From Muribaculaceae bacterium (lineage in GTDB: Bacteria; Bacteroidota; Bacteroidia; Bacteroidales; Muribaculaceae), in NCBI GenBank assembly GCA_022508985.1, contig JAFLUA010000006.1, positions 1 to 64,000 of the forward strand: a stretch of DNA of 64,000 nucleotides, given 5' to 3'. The position numbers were made by a program, and so were the translations under genes. The notes beneath the pieces were generated by a model. That model saw nothing but the letters and a program-made list of their open reading frames with translations, was not told the DNA's origin and ran no database searches. Numbering within the stretch: position 1 is the stretch's first letter; each line of letters begins with the position of its first letter. Shown here piece after piece: positions 35,148-44,637 of the stretch.

Positions 35148-35553
35148 GGCGGGCAAATAGGTCGCCGAACTGGTCGGCTGCTTTTTGTAGAGTAGGACCA
35201 ACGAGCGGGCGAATCATCATCGGAAGGTCGACATCGATTGTGCCCGTTACTTCGGTGCTTTCTTCGTTTATGGGTTTGAAATCAACAAGTAAAGTCATCG
35301 GAATAGGCGACCCAATGGCTTCGAGGCGAATTCTCTCATCGGTGCGTTCTACTGCTTTGAGGGTTATATCGCCAACTTGAGGTGTCGATATTTTAATAGA
35401 GTCGTTGGTGAAGCATACGTCGCCGACACGGCTACGTTGCTCGGCGTCGAGCTTATCGAGGGCCGATTGCATAACGGAAAAATCGCTGAATTTGGCGCTC
35501 AAAGCTTGTGCCGACTGGTTTACAACAGTTGCTTTTGAAGTATATTTAGACAT
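35140..35553 (-). CDS. SRPBCC/START-like fold small protein
   Basis: A 137-residue soluble protein. It starts 'KATVVNQSAQALSAKFSDF' and has alternating strands, with a central 'KAVERTDERIRLEAIGSPIPMTLLVDFKP' and a long C-terminal amphipathic helix ('RPLVGPTLQKAADQFGDLFARL'). This is the layout of SRPBCC (polyketide cyclase/START) proteins, which hold hydrophobic ligands. No catalytic residues can be named. It begins 12 bases after pyrE and its stop overlaps the next gene, so it belongs to the pyrE operon. Confidence 0.65.
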   Translation of the reverse strand: MSKYTSKATVVNQSAQALSAKFSDFSVMQSALDKLDAEQRSRVGDVCFTNDSIKISTPQVGDITLKAVERTDERIRLEAIGSPIPMTLLVDFKPINEESTEVTGTIDVDLPMMIRPLVGPTLQKAADQFGDLFARLA

Positions 35554-35565
35554 AGCGGCGAGATA

Positions 35566-36213
35566 TCAGATTTTGTCTCTTTCGGGTTGCCAGTTTGCCG
35601 GGTCGTGGCGCCATAGGCTAAGAGTCTGTAAATCGTTTTTAGTGATGTAATTGCTGTCGAGTGCTACTTCAAGCAATGCGTTATAGTTGCTCAGGGTTAT
35701 CAGTTTGACACCTTCGTTGGCAAAGTTTTCTTCGGCCAAGGGGAACCCGTAAGAGAAGAGGGCTACCATACCCACCACTTCGCAACCGGCATTGCGGATT
35801 GCTTCAACAGCTTTGAGAGAGCTCTTGCCGGTAGATATGAGGTCTTCAATGACAACAACCTTGCTGCCTTGGCGTAAGTCGCCTTCTATAAGGTTCTCAA
35901 GACCATGATCTTTGGGCGTAGCGCGCACGTAGGCATACGGTAAGTTGAGTATGTCGGCAACGAGAGCGCCTTGCGCTATGGCACCTGTAGCAACACCGGC
36001 TATTGCTTCGGCTTCGGGGAAGTTTTCGAGAATAGTGCGAGTTAGCTCAACTTTGATAAACGAGCGCACTTCGGGGTGTGACAAGGTGCATCGATTGTCG
36101 GTGTATATCGGTGAATTCCAACCGGAAGCCCATACAAAAGGATTGGCCGGCTGAAGTTTTACTGCACTGATTTTTAATAGCTTTTCGGCTAATAGACGAG
36201 CAACGTTTTTCAT
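35566..36213 (-). CDS. pyrE: Orotate phosphoribosyltransferase
   Basis: A 215-residue type I phosphoribosyltransferase that makes OMP from orotate and PRPP. The PRPP loop is 'KVVVIEDLISTGKSSLKAVEA', 'PFVWASGWNSPIYTDNR' is the N-terminal orotate-site region, and 'KDHGLENLIEG' is the flexible catalytic loop. I use ATG 36213 ('MKNVARLLAEKLL'), because the track's 36309 runs through the promoter. It heads a five-gene operon with the SRPBCC protein, a Rieske-like lipoprotein, and the SGNH/MBOAT acylation pair. Confidence 0.95.
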   Translation of the reverse strand: MKNVARLLAEKLLKISAVKLQPANPFVWASGWNSPIYTDNRCTLSHPEVRSFIKVELTRTILENFPEAEAIAGVATGAIAQGALVADILNLPYAYVRATPKDHGLENLIEGDLRQGSKVVVIEDLISTGKSSLKAVEAIRNAGCEVVGMVALFSYGFPLAEENFANEGVKLITLSNYNALLEVALDSNYITKNDLQTLSLWRHDPANWQPERDKI

Positions 36214-36241
36214 AACTTTACTGGTGTGTATATTTTGATTG

Positions 36242-36276
36242 CAAAGGTACGGAAAATATATGAGATTCTTGCAAAA
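36242..36276 (-). promoter_or_regulatory. Promoter of the pyrE operon
   Basis: The minus strand has TTTTTG (about 36272-36276) and TACCTTTG (36242-36249) separated by 22 bases, slightly longer than the usual spacing. The leader is about 25 bases. Confidence 0.6.
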
Positions 36277-36300
36277 ATAAAGGATATTTGACTCTAAAAG

Positions 36301-36332
36301 TTTTGCCAATAACTTAATAATTGCTACTTTTG
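36301..36332 (+). promoter_or_regulatory. Promoter of mutA-mutB
   Basis: TTTTG (36301-36305), 19 bases, then TACTTTTG (36325-36332), a near-perfect Bacteroidetes promoter. The 5' leader of about 90 bases contains two small hairpins: TGCGCA at 36345 and 36364, and ATATC/GATAT at 36408-36421 directly before the start codon. Confidence 0.75.
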
Positions 36333-36428
36333 TAGCGATAAAGGTGCGCAGGAGTTGTTCTTGTGCGCAAATGTTATGGTATCTGACTGAAATACAAATA
36401 ACTAAATATATCGATAGATATCTTTTTT

Positions 36429-38273
36429 ATGGCAGAAAATAATGAAAAACTGTTCGACCAATTTCCTGAGGTGAGCTATGCAGAATGGCGCGCCAAGGTT
36501 GAAGCCGACCTCAAAGGTGCCGACTTCGACAAGAAATTGGTGTGGCGCACTAACGAAGGCTTTAATGTAGAGCCTATCTATCGCGCCGAAGACATCGCCG
36601 GGCTTAAAACGACCGACTCGCTACCCGGCCAATTCCCTTATGTGCGTGGCACACGTACCGACAACGACTGGTTGTCGCGTCAAAACATTGTGGCCGACAA
36701 TGCACAGGTAGCTAATGAAATAGCGCTCGACGTGCTCAACAAGGGCGTTAATTCGCTGGGCTACAAAGTGTCGACAGCCGACGACGTCGAAGTGTTCCTG
36801 AAAGGAATCTACCTCGACGCTGTTGAAATCAACCTTGACTGCTGCCCCGGTAAAGCTGTCGAAGTAGCAAAAGCACTTGTTGCCGCTGTCAAGGCTGCCG
36901 GTGTGGCCGAAACATTCCGCGGCTCAATCAATTACAACCCGCTGCGTCGCCAGTTGCTTAAAGGCTTCGAAGGCTTCGACAACGAAGCGGTTGTTAAAGA
37001 AGCCTGCGAATTGCTCGACGTAGTAGCCGACGTTCCCGGTTTGCGCTGCATTGCCGTTGATTCTGAAATACTTGCCAACGGTGGCGCTTTCATTTATCAA
37101 GAACTTGGTTATGCTCTCGCTTGGGGTGCTGCTTGGCTCACGGCTCTCACCGAAGCCGGTCGCAGTGTCGACGAAGTTGCTAAGCGTATAAAATTCAACA
37201 TGTGCGTATCGTCGAATTTCTTTATGGAAATAGCGAAATTCCGTGCAGCACGTATGTTGTGGGCTCAGATAGTAGAGCAGTACAAACCCGAGTGTCTGTG
37301 CGCTGCAAAAATGGTGGTTAACGCAACAACATCGCGTTTCAACCAGACTATCTACGACGCTCATGTTAACTTGCTCCGTAGCCAGACTGAAACATTCTCG
37401 GCTTGCGTTGCCGGTGTCGATTCGATTGTAGTAACGCCATTCGACGTTGCTTATAAGCGCCCCGATGCTTTCTCAGAACGCATCGCTCGCAACCAGCAGT
37501 TCCTATTGAAGGAAGAAAGCCACATGGACAAGGTAGTAGACCCCGCCGGCGGTAGCTATTACGTTGAAAAATTGACTGTTTCAATTGCTGAAGAAGCTTG
37601 GAAACTCTTCTTGGCAACAGTTGATGGCGAAAATGGTTTCTTTGGCGCTGTAGGTAATGGCACTGTTCAAAAGGCTGTTAACGACTCGTGCGACAAACGT
37701 CATTCAGAAGTGGCTCGCCGCAAAGAAGTACTCCTTGGTACTAACCAATATCCTAACGTGAATGAAAAGGCCGACAACAAAATCGAAAGCACCGGCTGTT
37801 GCTGCTGTTGCGACGAAAAAGGTCCAAACGCCTTGTCGATGAAACGTGCGGCTACCGACTTTGAAGAGCTTCGTCTTGCAACCGAGGCTTCGGGCCGTCG
37901 ACCCAAAGTGTTTATGCTCACGATAGGTAACCTGGCTATGCGCCTTGCTCGCGCTCAGTTCTCGACAAACTTCTTCGGATGCGCCGGTTATGAAATTATC
38001 GATAACCTCGGATTCAATACTATAGAAGAAGGTGTCGATGCTGCCCTGGCTCAGAAAGCCGATGTTATCGTGCTCTGTTCGTCCGACGACGAATACGCCG
38101 AACTCGCTCCGGCTGCTTTCAAATATCTTGCAGGACGTGCCGAGTTTGTTGTAGCAGGTGCCCCGGCTTGCAGCGAAGAACTACAAGCTGCAGGTATTAA
38201 AGACTTTGTACACGTTCGTTGCAATGTACTTGATACCCTCCGTGATTTTAATAACAGACTTCTCAAAAAATAA
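36429..38273 (+). CDS. mutA: Methylmalonyl-CoA mutase small (beta) subunit
   Basis: A 614-residue subunit of the B12-dependent enzyme that interconverts succinyl-CoA and (R)-methylmalonyl-CoA on the path to propionate. The barrel domain (about 1-440) contains 'FPEVSYAEWRAKVEADLKGADFDKKLVW' and 'DPAGGSYYVE'. The C-terminal Rossmann domain (about 480-614) lacks the DxHxxG cobalamin motif, as expected of the non-catalytic subunit. An unusual run of five cysteines (Cys457-461) sits in the linker between them. The gene is 25 bases from mutB and shares its strong promoter. Confidence 0.93.
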   Translation: MAENNEKLFDQFPEVSYAEWRAKVEADLKGADFDKKLVWRTNEGFNVEPIYRAEDIAGLKTTDSLPGQFPYVRGTRTDNDWLSRQNIVADNAQVANEIALDVLNKGVNSLGYKVSTADDVEVFLKGIYLDAVEINLDCCPGKAVEVAKALVAAVKAAGVAETFRGSINYNPLRRQLLKGFEGFDNEAVVKEACELLDVVADVPGLRCIAVDSEILANGGAFIYQELGYALAWGAAWLTALTEAGRSVDEVAKRIKFNMCVSSNFFMEIAKFRAARMLWAQIVEQYKPECLCAAKMVVNATTSRFNQTIYDAHVNLLRSQTETFSACVAGVDSIVVTPFDVAYKRPDAFSERIARNQQFLLKEESHMDKVVDPAGGSYYVEKLTVSIAEEAWKLFLATVDGENGFFGAVGNGTVQKAVNDSCDKRHSEVARRKEVLLGTNQYPNVNEKADNKIESTGCCCCCDEKGPNALSMKRAATDFEELRLATEASGRRPKVFMLTIGNLAMRLARAQFSTNFFGCAGYEIIDNLGFNTIEEGVDAALAQKADVIVLCSSDDEYAELAPAAFKYLAGRAEFVVAGAPACSEELQAAGIKDFVHVRCNVLDTLRDFNNRLLKK

Positions 38274-38298
38274 TCCAACTGTCTCAGCCTTATAAATT

Positions 38299-40428
38299 AT
38301 GAAACCCGATTTCAAAAATATTGATATTACGGCAGGGACAAATGGTCCCAAGCCGGCCGCTTCTCATGTAGAAGATTGGACAACTCCCGAGTTAATACCC
38401 GTAAAACCCGTATACACTAAGACCGACCTTGAGGGGCTTGAACACCTCAACTTCATGTCGGGTATACCGCCATTCCTCCGTGGCCCGTATAGCGCGATGT
38501 ATCCTCTTCGTCCTTGGACAATTCGCCAATATGCAGGCTTCTCGACTGCCGCCGAATCAAATGCATTCTATCGCCGTAACCTTGCTTCCGGCCAGAAAGG
38601 TCTTTCGGTTGCTTTCGACTTGGCAACACACCGTGGCTATGACGCCGACCACGAACGCGTAGTGGGCGACGTAGGTAAAGCCGGTGTATCGATTTGTACT
38701 CTCGATGATATGAAAGTGCTTTTCGATGGTATTCCTTTGAACAAGATGTCGGTGTCGATGACAATGAACGGCGCTGTTTTACCCGTTCTTGCATTCTACA
38801 TCAACGCCGGTCTTGAGCAAGGTGCCAAACTCGAAGAAATGGCAGGTACTATTCAAAACGATATCTTGAAAGAATTCATGGTGCGTAACACATATATCTA
38901 CCCGCCGGAATTCTCTATGCGTATTATCGCCGATATCTTTGAGTACACATCGCAGAATATGCCCAAATTCAACTCGATCTCAATTTCGGGCTATCATATG
39001 CAAGAAGCAGGCGCTACTTGCGATATCGAGCTTGCTTATACTCTTGCCGACGGTCTTGAATACCTCCGCGCCGGTGTTAACGCAGGTATGGATATCGATA
39101 CTTTCGCTCCGCGTCTGTCGTTCTTCTGGGCTATCGGTATGAATTACTTTATGGAAGTAGCCAAGATGCGTGCCGCTCGTATGCTCTGGGCGAAAATCGT
39201 AAAACAATTCAACCCCAAAAATCCCAAATCGCTTGCTCTGCGCACCCACTCTCAGACTTCAGGTTGGTCGCTTACAGAGCAAGACCCCTTCAACAATGTC
39301 GGACGTACTTGTATCGAAGCTATGGGCGCTGCTCTTGGTCACACCCAGAGCCTCCACACCAACGCTCTCGACGAAGCAATTGCTCTGCCTACCGACTTCT
39401 CGGCACGTATCGCTCGTAACACACAGATATACATCCAAGAAGAAACGCAGGTTACACGTGCTATCGACCCGTGGGGCGGTTCTTACTATGTAGAAGCTCT
39501 CACCAACGAGATAGCTCACCGCGCTTGGGAACACATCCAGGAAATTGAGAAACTCGGTGGTATGGCTAAAGCTATCGAAACCGGTCTTCCCAAGCTCCGT
39601 ATCGAAGAGGCTTCGGCTCGTACTCAGGCTCGTATCGACTCCGGCCGTCAGACTATTGTTGGTATCAACAAATATCGTCTCGACCACGAAGACCCGATTG
39701 ACATCCTCGAAATCGACAATACCGAAGTTCGCCGCGAACAGATTGAACGCCTCAACGATGTTAAGGCTAAACGCGATGAAGCTAAGGTTAAAGAAGCTCT
39801 TGCAGCTATTACAGAATGTGTACGCACTAAGAAAGGCAACCTCCTCGACCTCGCTGTCAAGGCTGCCGGCCTACGTGCTACCCTCGGTGAAATTTCAGAT
39901 GCCTGCGAAGAAGTTGTAGGCCGTTATAAAGCAGTAATACGAACAATATCAGGCGTGTATTCTAACGAAACAAAACAAGACCCCGATTTTGAACGCGCAC
40001 AGAAGATGTGCGAAGAATTCGCTAAACGCGAAGGTCGTCAACCACGTATTATGATTGCCAAGATGGGCCAGGACGGCCACGACCGTGGCGCTAAAGTCGT
40101 TGCTACAGGCTATGCCGATTGCGGTTACGACGTAGATATGGGCCCGCTCTTCCAGACGCCGGCTGAAGCCGCTCGTCAGGCCGTTGAAAACGACGTTCAT
40201 ATCCTTGGTGTTTCTTCTCTTGCTGCAGGTCATAAAACGCTTGTTCCACAAGTTATTGAAGAGCTTCGCAAATTGGGCCGTGAAGATATCATGGTTGTTG
40301 CCGGTGGCGTTATCCCCGCGCAAGACTATGACTTCCTTTACAAAGCTGGTGTTGCTGCTATATTTGGTCCGGGTACTCCCGTATCGGTATCGGCAATCAA
40401 AATGCTTGAAATCCTCAACGAGGAATAA
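38299..40428 (+). CDS. mutB: Methylmalonyl-CoA mutase large (alpha) subunit
   Basis: A 709-residue catalytic subunit. The barrel domain carries '[24 protein letters not shown]' (about 55-80) and '[19 protein letters not shown]', the substrate and radical-control residues. The C-terminal B12-binding domain has the base-off motif '[10 protein letters not shown]', with His594 as the lower cobalt ligand, and the later 'GPGTP' loop. It works with MutA using adenosylcobalamin. No cobalamin riboswitch is seen upstream. It ends in tandem hairpins that include a strong terminator. Confidence 0.96.
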   Translation: MKPDFKNIDITAGTNGPKPAASHVEDWTTPELIPVKPVYTKTDLEGLEHLNFMSGIPPFLRGPYSAMYPLRPWTIRQYAGFSTAAESNAFYRRNLASGQKGLSVAFDLATHRGYDADHERVVGDVGKAGVSICTLDDMKVLFDGIPLNKMSVSMTMNGAVLPVLAFYINAGLEQGAKLEEMAGTIQNDILKEFMVRNTYIYPPEFSMRIIADIFEYTSQNMPKFNSISISGYHMQEAGATCDIELAYTLADGLEYLRAGVNAGMDIDTFAPRLSFFWAIGMNYFMEVAKMRAARMLWAKIVKQFNPKNPKSLALRTHSQTSGWSLTEQDPFNNVGRTCIEAMGAALGHTQSLHTNALDEAIALPTDFSARIARNTQIYIQEETQVTRAIDPWGGSYYVEALTNEIAHRAWEHIQEIEKLGGMAKAIETGLPKLRIEEASARTQARIDSGRQTIVGINKYRLDHEDPIDILEIDNTEVRREQIERLNDVKAKRDEAKVKEALAAITECVRTKKGNLLDLAVKAAGLRATLGEISDACEEVVGRYKAVIRTISGVYSNETKQDPDFERAQKMCEEFAKREGRQPRIMIAKMGQDGHDRGAKVVATGYADCGYDVDMGPLFQTPAEAARQAVENDVHILGVSSLAAGHKTLVPQVIEELRKLGREDIMVVAGGVIPAQDYDFLYKAGVAAIFGPGTPVSVSAIKMLEILNEE

Positions 40429-40441
40429 AAATACTTCCCCA

Positions 40442-40523
40442 GAGTCCTCCATTCCCCATCATCTATGGAGGACTCAATCCCCGAAGGCGGTGCGTGTCGT
40501 GACGACAAGCACTGCCTTTTTTT
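40442..40523 (+). terminator. Tandem hairpins and strong terminator after mutB
   Basis: GAGTCCTCCA/TGGAGGACTC (40442-40451, 40466-40475) is a perfect 10-bp stem without a T-run. It is followed by GGCGGTGCGTGTCG/CGACAAGCACTGCC (40486-40499, 40503-40516; 14 bp with minor mismatches, 3-base loop) and seven T. Confidence 0.9.
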
Positions 40524-40540
40524 ACCCTGATTCAAAAGTA

Positions 40541-40568
40541 GCGTGCCCGATTTCGCAATCAGGCACGC
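40541..40568 (-). terminator. Terminator of the fructokinase transcript
   Basis: On the minus strand GCGTGCC, a mismatch, and GATT pair with AATC and GGCACGC around a TCGC-type loop, followed by TACTTTTG. It is the convergent counterpart of the mutB terminator. Confidence 0.65.
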
Positions 40569-40591
40569 CCTACAGCTCGTTTTTGATATAT

Positions 40592-41473
40592 TTATAGTGT
40601 AAGATTGGATGGTAGTTCGGGCATAGCTCCATTTTGCGTACATACATAAGCCGAGGTAGCTACAGCGTTGTGGTGTGCTTCTTCAACCGATTTGCCGCGC
40701 AATATAGAGGCTATGAAAGCCGCCGTGAATGAGTCGCCTGCACCGACAGTGTCGGCAACGTCAACCTTTGGCGTTGGCTGGAATGATACCTTGCCTGGTG
40801 TAAATACATAGCTGCCATTTATTCCGCAGGTGAGAATGAGCATCTTAAGGTTGTATTTACCGAGTAGTATCCAGCATTTGTCTTGCAAGTCGATGCCCGG
40901 ATATCCAAACATTCGGCTCACCGTTACGAGTTCTTCGTCGTTAATCTTCAAAATATTGCATCTCTCCATAGAGTTGCAAAGGGTCTCTTTGTTATAGAAA
41001 TTCTGTCGAAGATTGATGTCGAAGACAACGAGGCTATCGTTGTCTTTCGGCATAGCATCGAGGAATCTGTTGATAGTGATGCGTGATACAACATTGCGTT
41101 GTGCAAGCGAGCCAAAGCAAATAGCACGTGTCCGCGTAGCTATTTCTTCAAGACGCGCCGTATATGGAATGTTATCCCACGCAACATTCTCTTTGATTTC
41201 GTATTGTGGCACTCCGTCGCTGTCGAGCTCCACTTGTACCGTGCCGGTAGGATAGGGCACTGTCTCGATGAGGTGCGGCAGATTTTTTGCGTTAAAATTA
41301 TCAATAATCTCAGCGCCGAGAGCATCATCGCCGATAGCACTTACAACAATGCTGTCGAGACCGAATTGTTTTACATGGTATGCGAAATTAGCAGGTGCTC
41401 CGCCTATTTTCTTTCCTTCGGGAAGAACGTCCCATAGGGCTTCGCCCATGCCTACTACGAGTTGGTTATTCAT
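40592..41473 (-). CDS. Fructokinase, PfkB family
   Basis: A 293-residue ribokinase-fold enzyme. The N-terminal 'GEALWDVLPEGKKIGGAPANFAYH' and the C-terminal 'DTVGAGDSFTAAF', with catalytic base Asp247, are the two PfkB signatures. The first is the form typical of fructokinases. It would phosphorylate fructose released by the GH32 enzyme and imported by the MFS transporter, whose genes lie immediately upstream (13 and 25 bases from start to start of the run). The three form an operon controlled by the divergent sensor. Substrate assignment rests largely on this context. Confidence 0.88.
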   Translation of the reverse strand: MNNQLVVGMGEALWDVLPEGKKIGGAPANFAYHVKQFGLDSIVVSAIGDDALGAEIIDNFNAKNLPHLIETVPYPTGTVQVELDSDGVPQYEIKENVAWDNIPYTARLEEIATRTRAICFGSLAQRNVVSRITINRFLDAMPKDNDSLVVFDINLRQNFYNKETLCNSMERCNILKINDEELVTVSRMFGYPGIDLQDKCWILLGKYNLKMLILTCGINGSYVFTPGKVSFQPTPKVDVADTVGAGDSFTAAFIASILRGKSVEEAHHNAVATSAYVCTQNGAMPELPSNLTL

Positions 41474-41486
41474 AATCGCTAAGGTA

Positions 41487-42665
41487 TTATTTTTTGATTT
41501 TTAAGGTATAATATATAAGGTAGAGAACACCTATTGTCATTACGGCAACAGCGCCGGCTTGGCCCATGGCATCGGCGGCATAGCCCATTGCGAGCGGAAA
41601 TACAGTGCCGCCAAATAGTCCCATAATCATCAGGCCCGACACTTCATTTTTAACTTTAGGCTGGGCTAGAAGAGCTTGCGAGAATATTATAGGGAATATA
41701 TTCGAGTTGCCAAATCCTATCATTGCTATGCCTATGTATAGCACGGTGAGGTTTTCGCCAACAAAAAGTATTGCCATTGCTGCAAGCATAAGAATGACGC
41801 TGAAACCGAAGAAAATGCGGGGCGACAGATAGCGAAGGATGAAGGCTCCGAGGAAGCACCCGGCTGTACGGAAAATGAAATATACGCTGGTGGCAAAAGC
41901 GGCTGTTTCGAGCGGAAGGCTGAGGCGCTCCATAATAATTTTTGGCGCGATAGTGTTGGTGCCTACATCGATGCCTACGTGGCACATGATGCCGAGGAAG
42001 CAGAGTAGTACAAAGGGGATGCCAAGGAGCTTGAGACAGTCGACAACGCTCGAGGCTTTGTCGGGTTCTTCCTCTTTAATAGGAGTTGCTGCAAGAACCG
42101 ATATCGAGAGTACGCTCACCACAGCATAGATTACGAATAAGGCTCTCCAGCCAAGGCCGAAAGTAGGTAGCACGGTCGTGGCGCCCCACGTTGCCAAAAT
42201 TGGAGCAAGGAACGAGGCGATAGCCTTCACAAACTGACCGAAGGTGAGGGTCGATGCCAGTTTATCACCTGAAATAAGGTTAGATACCAGCGGGTTGAGC
42301 GATGTCTGCATTATAGCATTACCAATGCCAAGAAGAGAAAAGGCAACAAGCATAAAGCCATAAGAGTTGCCCAAGAGAGGCACTAAGAGTGATAATGCGG
42401 TTATAACAAGGCTGATAAGCACGGTCTTTTTGCGGCCGATGCGGTTCATCAACATTCCGGTTGGTACAGAGAAGATGAGGAACCAGAAGAAGACGAGGGA
42501 GGGGAAAAGATTGGCCTGAGAATCGCTAAGACCAAGGTCTTTCTGAACGTAGTTTGATGCAGTGCCGACAAGGTCGACAAATCCCATAGCAAAGAAGCAG
42601 AGCATTACAGGCACAATCTGCATGAGTGAACTGCGTTTCATGGTAGGTGCTGTTGTGTTGTTCAT
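41487..42665 (-). CDS. MFS sugar transporter (FucP/fructose-proton symporter type)
   Basis: A 392-residue membrane protein with twelve predicted spans. 'FFAMGFVDLVGTASNYVQKDLGLSDSQAN' is the first helix and loop of FHS/FucP-type sugar permeases, and 'GMLMNRIGRKKTVL' is the MFS loop 2-3 motif. A second half-repeat starts near residue 215. Between a fructokinase and a GH32 gene, it most likely imports fructose across the inner membrane. The ligand is inferred from neighbours. No SusC/SusD pair is present in this locus. Confidence 0.87.
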   Translation of the reverse strand: MNNTTAPTMKRSSLMQIVPVMLCFFAMGFVDLVGTASNYVQKDLGLSDSQANLFPSLVFFWFLIFSVPTGMLMNRIGRKKTVLISLVITALSLLVPLLGNSYGFMLVAFSLLGIGNAIMQTSLNPLVSNLISGDKLASTLTFGQFVKAIASFLAPILATWGATTVLPTFGLGWRALFVIYAVVSVLSISVLAATPIKEEEPDKASSVVDCLKLLGIPFVLLCFLGIMCHVGIDVGTNTIAPKIIMERLSLPLETAAFATSVYFIFRTAGCFLGAFILRYLSPRIFFGFSVILMLAAMAILFVGENLTVLYIGIAMIGFGNSNIFPIIFSQALLAQPKVKNEVSGLMIMGLFGGTVFPLAMGYAADAMGQAGAVAVMTIGVLYLIYYTLKIKK

Positions 42666-42677
42666 AGTAGTTGATTA

Positions 42678-44492
42678 TCAGATGTTAATATCGTAAATTT
42701 TAAGGTTATCAATACGTGTTGCGCCATCTTTGTCGCTCACCGACAGTGTGGTGTAGGGCGAGCGTGGGAACACAAGATTTGTCATTACGAGGCGGCCGTC
42801 GTTGGCAAAAATCTCAATGCTCGAATGGTCGATGAAAATACGCAGCGATAGTGCTCCGTCGGTGCTGAAAGCTTTGCCTTCCGACGGGTCGGGGAAGTCT
42901 TGGCTGAAGTCAGTGAGGCCACTATTCTTTCTGTCGAAAGATAGCACGTCGGTTGTAGGGTCGTATGTCATAAGCACTTCTTCGCCGAAGTTGTTGGAAA
43001 GTTTTATTAGGGCTTGAGTAGCCTTCTGTGTATTGAGATCGATACATATTTCAGCTAATCCGCTTGCAGGTAGCTTGTAAGAGCGAGCTTTCGCGCCGAT
43101 GTTGACAGCCGTTGCTTTAGATACAACGTTGCCGCGTATGGCGTCAATCTCGGGCGAGGGTAGCGATGCGGCGTAGATCTGTCCGTCGTCACCTTTGTAC
43201 AATTCTATTTCGCGCGGAAGGGTATTGGCACTGCGATATTGCGAAGTTGGTACCTCGGCGGCGTATTGCCAATTGCTCATCCAACCAATAGCCGTTCTAC
43301 GACCTTGAGGGGCATTATTCCATGTTACGGTAGCATAGAAGTCTTTGCCGTAGTCGAGCCATTTTACAGGCACATTGCCGTCGGCATCTTCGTCGGCTTT
43401 GAATGTCTTGCCATCGAATTCACCGATGAAATATTGAGTGGCACTGCCACCAAAAGGCCCGCCAGGATTGATGTTGCATATCAACATCCATTTTTTCATA
43501 TCGGTGCCTTTTACCGGCAGTTGGAATAGGTCAGGACATTCCCACACGCCGTTTTGTGCGCCCAATCCTTTGCCGAAAGCTCCTGTGTATGTCCAGTTTT
43601 TAAGGTCTGGCGACGAGAAAAACACCATTTCTTTATTTAAGGCATGGGCAAGAACGAGCTTCCACTCTCCGCTTTCCTTATCGAAAAAGAAATTAGGGTC
43701 GCGAGCTTCGCTATCCATCGTTATAGCCGGATTGCCCGGATATTTCACAAACGAAAGACCGCCATCGGTGCTATGTGCCAAGCTTTGAGTCTGGCTTCTG
43801 TCGGCCGACGTATACATAGCTATAACGGCATTTTTGCCAAATCCGGCAGAGTTGGTGCTATCGATAGCGCAGCTGCCGCTAAAAATTGTGCCGAGGGCGT
43901 CGGGTTCAATGGCAAGCGGTAGATGCTGCCAATGAACGAGGTCGGTTGATGTCGAATGGCCCCACGTCATATTCTGCCACTTAGAGCCATAGGGGTTATA
44001 TTGATAATAGAGGTGCCACGTGCCATCGGCATAGAACATACCGTTGGGGTCGTTCATCCATCCGTATAAAGGTGTGTGATGATATGCCGGCCGATATTTC
44101 TCGCGGTTGCTCGTGTCGAAGGTGTCGGCATAGGCAAAACGGCTCCAGCAAGCATCTTCTTTGGCTTCACGTACCGATGAGCGGCTCTGCGATGTCTCGA
44201 TGCTGAAAACTACGGTGTGGCCTTTATAAGGGCTAAGATCGAAGGGAACGGTGTGGTCGACTCTATATTTTGCGAGCCTAACGTAGATAGTTTTGTCGAT
44301 ATGGCCGTCTACGATAATGTTTACTTTAGAGTCTTCGATTGTTTCTTGTACGGGCATTAGTAGATATTTGCCCCGGTCGGCATCAACGCGTAAAAGCGCA
44401 TGGTTGGTGCCGAGGAATACGGCTTCCGGACCCGACGCTGCAGCCGTTAATGCAAATAACGCTGCTAATAAAAATGTGGCAATGTTTTTCAT
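42678..44492 (-). CDS. Secreted GH32 fructan hydrolase (levanase/inulinase/invertase type)
   Basis: A 604-residue exported enzyme: signal peptide (about 1-19), an N-terminal beta domain seen in Bacteroidetes GH32 proteins (about 20-120), the five-bladed propeller (about 125-450), and a C-terminal beta sandwich. Catalytic residues are Asp148 in 'WMNDPNG' (nucleophile), the Asp of 'ARDPNFFF' (transition-state stabiliser), and Glu318 in 'WECPDLFQ' (acid/base). It cleaves beta-fructosides to fructose. Endo or exo action and linkage preference cannot be told. It heads the GH32-MFS-fructokinase operon and is divergent from the sensor gene. Confidence 0.93.
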   Translation of the reverse strand: MKNIATFLLAALFALTAAASGPEAVFLGTNHALLRVDADRGKYLLMPVQETIEDSKVNIIVDGHIDKTIYVRLAKYRVDHTVPFDLSPYKGHTVVFSIETSQSRSSVREAKEDACWSRFAYADTFDTSNREKYRPAYHHTPLYGWMNDPNGMFYADGTWHLYYQYNPYGSKWQNMTWGHSTSTDLVHWQHLPLAIEPDALGTIFSGSCAIDSTNSAGFGKNAVIAMYTSADRSQTQSLAHSTDGGLSFVKYPGNPAITMDSEARDPNFFFDKESGEWKLVLAHALNKEMVFFSSPDLKNWTYTGAFGKGLGAQNGVWECPDLFQLPVKGTDMKKWMLICNINPGGPFGGSATQYFIGEFDGKTFKADEDADGNVPVKWLDYGKDFYATVTWNNAPQGRRTAIGWMSNWQYAAEVPTSQYRSANTLPREIELYKGDDGQIYAASLPSPEIDAIRGNVVSKATAVNIGAKARSYKLPASGLAEICIDLNTQKATQALIKLSNNFGEEVLMTYDPTTDVLSFDRKNSGLTDFSQDFPDPSEGKAFSTDGALSLRIFIDHSSIEIFANDGRLVMTNLVFPRSPYTTLSVSDKDGATRIDNLKIYDINI

Positions 44493-44522
44493 GATTTATG
44501 GTATGAGGATTTTTTTCTGCCG

Positions 44523-44530
44523 CAAATCTA
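44523..44530 (-). promoter_or_regulatory. -7 element for the GH32 operon
   Basis: The minus strand reads TAGATTTG, 30 bases before the GH32 start. The -33 region is AT-rich without TTTG, as expected for an activator-dependent promoter. Confidence 0.5.
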
Positions 44531-44577
44531 ACCAATATAATATAAGTATTTATATAAAATATGTTGACTTGTATGCT

Positions 44578-44602
44578 AAAAATGATGCATTGCTACATTT
44601 TT
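44578..44602. promoter_or_regulatory. 25-bp imperfect palindrome, candidate HTCS operator
   Basis: AAAAATG-AT-GCA-T-TGC-TA-CATTTTT: arms AAAAATGnnGCA and TGCnnCATTTTT are perfect inverted matches around a single central T. It lies 47 bases upstream of the GH32 -7 box and 35 bases upstream of the sensor gene's -7 box. Confidence 0.6.
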
Positions 44603-44637
44603 AATTTCAAAAGCGATGTTTTTTATAATATTGTCTT

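Noticed and set aside
36340-36428. Cobalamin riboswitch upstream of mutA
   Set aside because: The leader is about 90 bases and lacks the conserved B12-box sequence; the hairpins present are small.
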